Positions 61,336-64,000 of a DNA stretch of 64,000 nucleotides are shown in pieces; the first letter of the stretch is position 1; every line of letters starts with the position of its first letter. Source of the DNA: JBBTDV01 sp038042605 (GTDB taxonomy: Bacteria; Bdellovibrionota; UBA1018); NCBI GenBank assembly GCA_964358645.1, contig CAYHPW010000001.1, positions 1 to 64,000 of the forward strand, read 5' to 3'. The translations under genes were made by a program, and so were the position numbers. Under the pieces are notes generated by a model. It was not told where the DNA came from and did no database searches. It saw nothing but the letters and a program-made list of their open reading frames with translations.

Positions 61336-64000
61336 CTATTGTTGATACATCTCAAATTCAGCACGATCAGGGGCGTCTGGCTCCATTTCTAGATATCTCT
61401 TGAAAGCCTGGGCGGCCGAAGCACGATCCCCCATATCCCTATATGCCATTCCAAGCCTTTTATGTATTAGCGGGTTAGCCTTATCATACATAAGGGCTGC
61501 GTTATATAGCGCTATCGCGCCATGGTAATTTTTTAAAAGATAATTAGCATAACCAGCCTGCTGTTTGGCTTCGGCGGAAGCTGGGGCTATCCGCATTGCT
61601 TTATTGAACTGCTTTAATGCCTCATCAAAATGGCCTACATCTATATATTCCCTCCCTAAAGCAAGTATTGTCACCATGCTGTTTGGATTATTAGCCAACT
61701 CTGAAAGAAATTCTTCTATCGCTGTTTTATGGTTTCCCATGACAGAATACATGGCGCCCTTATAATAATGCAGATTCGGATATTTCGGGTAAATGCCGTA
61801 GATTTTGGACAACTCATTTGAGGCATTTTCAAATTCGGCTTTTTTCACAAAAATCTTATACCGCTCAAGATATCCGGACGGATCAGAGGAGTTCCTGTCA
61901 GAGTAAGACTTATATGCAGCCAGCACTTTATCTAAATATCCTTTTTCGCTCTCTTTATTTATGTATATTTGAGCCTGCAGTTTCCATGGATAGGCGTAGT
62001 TCTGGTTGGCAGCCATTGCTTGTTCGACATTTCTTTCTGCCTGCTCCCAATCTCCTTTTTGTATATATAACTCAGCAATTGCAGCCAAAAGCTCGGCTCT
62101 AGCCACGGCTGATTTTTGCAGCTCATCTTGCAGCATTGTTATAGCTCTATCTATCGACTCTGTTTCAGCGATGCACTTTGCGGTGCCTATTAACGCTTCA
62201 AAATTAAGCGGGTCGAATCTTAGGGCCAGCGCATAGAAAAATGGCGCTTCCTTGAAGTTCTTGGTCGACATCAAACTCTTGGCATATGATATGTAAACCG
62301 TCGGGTCGATTGTTTCACGTGACATCGCTTTTCTGTAAAATCTTTGCGCTTCAGCATACCGCCCTTGTTTTTGATACATATCAGCGGCTGCCTTATCAAT
62401 CGCACTTTGTGGAACAGATAGCTTCCTGAAGGTATCCATGGCATTTTGTGCCTCATTCCATTCGTAACTCTGTATCAACACATTGATATATTTAGACCAA
62501 ATTTTAATGTCTTTCGGTGCACGCCTGGTGGCCATGTGATAGTTTAATCTGGCATTGCCGATATCGCGCAACATAAGAAACATATCCCCCATTTTCACAA
62601 GCGGGGCTGGCGATGCATCATTTGCTCGCCTTGCCTCTAAAAACTGGATGAGTGCCTCTTGATATTTGCCTTCTTTAAGTAATTTCTCCCCCTCTCCCAT
62701 GAAAAAGTACATCCTCGCTTCTGGCCTTAATTTTTCAATAGCGTCCCCGGCTTTCGCCCTGAGTTGGTAAAATTCAAGCAGATAATCATGATTTTCTGGA
62801 GCTAACTTCACAGCACGTTCAACATCCCCCAGGGCCTCATCCCATTTCTTGTGCATCTCATTTAAGATCGCATGATAATAATATGCCTGTGCAAGACCCT
62901 GAGGCGGCACCAGTTGTACATTACCCACGATATAATCCAAATGGCCAGCAGCCTGCTGAAGATTATTGCGCTTATACATAAGTTCAGCAATTTGAAGTCT
63001 TGATTTAACGTGATCAGGACGCATTTGAATCGCTTTTTCAAATTCCCGCAACGCTCCATCGTCATCTGAGAGTTTTTTCAGTATCAGTCCACGAAGGTAA
63101 AAAACTTTGCAACTAAAAACCTTGTTATCCGGTATCTGTGAAACATACTTGGCAGCAGACTGAAAATCGCCGCGCTGGTAATAAGTCAATGCTAAATAAT
63201 AAAAAAGCTCTAAACCAAACTGGTTATGGGTCTTTGTATATTCAACAATCCTGTTCTGGGCGGCCTCAGGCTTGTTAACAGTAATAAAGAACTCAACATC
63301 GGCTATCACCGTTTCGGATAAATCTGTAGCCTTTGCGCGTGACATTTCTATTAATTTTGAAATAACATTAAAATAATTATCATCCTTATTCGATGAATCT
63401 ATAAGATTAAGATAACTTGACGCCAGCATGGCCAATGCTTTTATATTGTCGGCATCCATTGAGATAGCAGTATCAAACATCCGTGCCGCCAAGCGATATC
63501 CATCGACATTATCTAATACGTAATACCGGATACCATCCTCGTACGATTTTACGCTTTTTTCAGGATCTGGTTTTATTTTTGAAAAGGCGGGCAGCCTTGG
63601 CTTGATTATCTGTACCCGGAAAGACGCACCTTGTTTTTCTGGTAAAAAAAGTTCTGCCGCAACACCAAGGATGGCCAGCAATACGGCTATTGTCCGCATG
63701 ATGTTTTTAGTTCTCGGTTTATTAAATTTTTCAAAATGCCTGCCCATTTTCAACATCTGTTCAGGTAAGATAGCAGGACGAAAAACAATGGTCTCTTCCT
63801 TTGATATGGTCTTTTCTCGAGAAACCACATTCAATTCAACGCCTGAAACATCATTAACATCAAAGCCTTGGTGATCCTCTTTAACCAGTGCCGGTGCTAC
63901 CTCAACAGGAGGATTTGCTTTTACGTCATCTACTTTAGCAGCATCTTGTAATAACTCTGGGATTGACCCAAATTTTTCGCTACCAACTAAGGCTTCCGTC
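61336..64000 (-). CDS. Large TPR-repeat membrane protein (5' end beyond window)
   Basis: At least 832 residues from TTG 63834, but the frame is open without a stop to the window edge, so the true start is outside. An acidic, Pro/Ala-rich N-terminal part is followed by a TM helix (RTIAVLLAILGVAAELFLPE) and about 18 TPR units to the end (for example YFDEALKQFNKAMRIAP-like repeats). TPR arrays bind partner proteins; the topology suggests most is outside the cytoplasm. Located 23 bp upstream of serS. Confidence 0.9.
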   Translation of the reverse strand, partial: TEALVGSEKFGSIPELLQDAAKVDDVKANPPVEVAPALVKEDHQGFDVNDVSGVELNVVSREKTISKEETIVFRPAILPEQMLKMGRHFEKFNKPRTKNIMRTIAVLLAILGVAAELFLPEKQGASFRVQIIKPRLPAFSKIKPDPEKSVKSYEDGIRYYVLDNVDGYRLAARMFDTAISMDADNIKALAMLASSYLNLIDSSNKDDNYFNVISKLIEMSRAKATDLSETVIADVEFFITVNKPEAAQNRIVEYTKTHNQFGLELFYYLALTYYQRGDFQSAAKYVSQIPDNKVFSCKVFYLRGLILKKLSDDDGALREFEKAIQMRPDHVKSRLQIAELMYKRNNLQQAAGHLDYIVGNVQLVPPQGLAQAYYYHAILNEMHKKWDEALGDVERAVKLAPENHDYLLEFYQLRAKAGDAIEKLRPEARMYFFMGEGEKLLKEGKYQEALIQFLEARRANDASPAPLVKMGDMFLMLRDIGNARLNYHMATRRAPKDIKIWSKYINVLIQSYEWNEAQNAMDTFRKLSVPQSAIDKAAADMYQKQGRYAEAQRFYRKAMSRETIDPTVYISYAKSLMSTKNFKEAPFFYALALRFDPLNFEALIGTAKCIAETESIDRAITMLQDELQKSAVARAELLAAIAELYIQKGDWEQAERNVEQAMAANQNYAYPWKLQAQIYINKESEKGYLDKVLAAYKSYSDRNSSDPSGYLERYKIFVKKAEFENASNELSKIYGIYPKYPNLHYYKGAMYSVMGNHKTAIEEFLSELANNPNSMVTILALGREYIDVGHFDEALKQFNKAMRIAPASAEAKQQAGYANYLLKNYHGAIALYNAALMYDKANPLIHKRLGMAYRDMGDRASAAQAFKRYLEMEPDAPDRAEFEMYQQ

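Noticed and set aside
1..64000. CRISPR arrays, rRNA genes, known riboswitches
   Set aside because: None was seen on reading both strands.

Overview
The window looks like chromosomal DNA of a Gram-negative, flagellated, delta-proteobacterium-like organism (Bdellovibrionota, Myxococcota or a relative; inferred, not proven). The grounds are many short lipoproteins and Sec-exported proteins, a lytic transglycosylase, an AmpG-type permease, MotA/MotB, C5-pathway heme synthesis, and shell proteins that closely resemble, from memory, those of the Haliangium ochraceum microcompartment. Most genes are ordinary housekeeping genes. Two stretches are clearly mobile: the left edge (before 1052) and 51159-59883.

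Layout. 1-1052: the 3' half of a large serine recombinase broken by one in-frame stop, running into the 3' end of tRNA-Asn. 1120-2730: a lone peptide-binding protein, divergent from a compact bacterial microcompartment (BMC) locus at 2780-6709 with two tandem-domain shell proteins, one hexamer protein, three pentamer vertex proteins and a single enzyme, a CoA-acylating-type aldehyde dehydrogenase with an apparent N-terminal encapsulation helix. 6740-9177: HAMP membrane protein and lytic transglycosylase. 9185-11863: ychF-pth-prs. 12309-19540: poorly known exported proteins, an AAA/DUF4143-type ATPase and a small PilZ-like protein. 19520-24996: leuS, nfeD, motB, motA. 25145-35283: tRNA-Leu, AmpG-like permease, lipoproteins, a UbiB-type kinase, a P5C dehydrogenase, an agmatinase-like enzyme, a second AAA/DUF4143-type ATPase and an RNase HI with an added C-terminal module.

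35408-47626 is one tightly packed + strand run: hemA (short), hemC-hemD fusion, hemB, hemL, sensor kinase, response regulator, hemE, hemN, protoporphyrinogen oxidase, ftsH. It covers heme synthesis from glutamyl-tRNA to protoporphyrin IX, with a two-component system embedded in it. No ferrochelatase is visible. 47610-51159 holds four lineage-specific exported or membrane proteins.

51159-59883 is an 8.7-kb integrated element in the 3' end of tRNA-Ser(UGA). It has 19-bp direct repeats at both ends, a tyrosine integrase next to the tRNA, an excisionase-like HTH protein, and a second repeat pair inside the ends that could be integrase arm sites. Its other genes are a DUF4160/HTH pair behind a palindrome, a nuclease-like lipoprotein, small lipoproteins, a TM2 protein, a serine resolvase, an RHH protein, a decayed IS200-type transposase and a truncated DUF3987-type primase/helicase. 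To its right are tRNA-Ser, serS and a large TPR protein that runs off the window edge.
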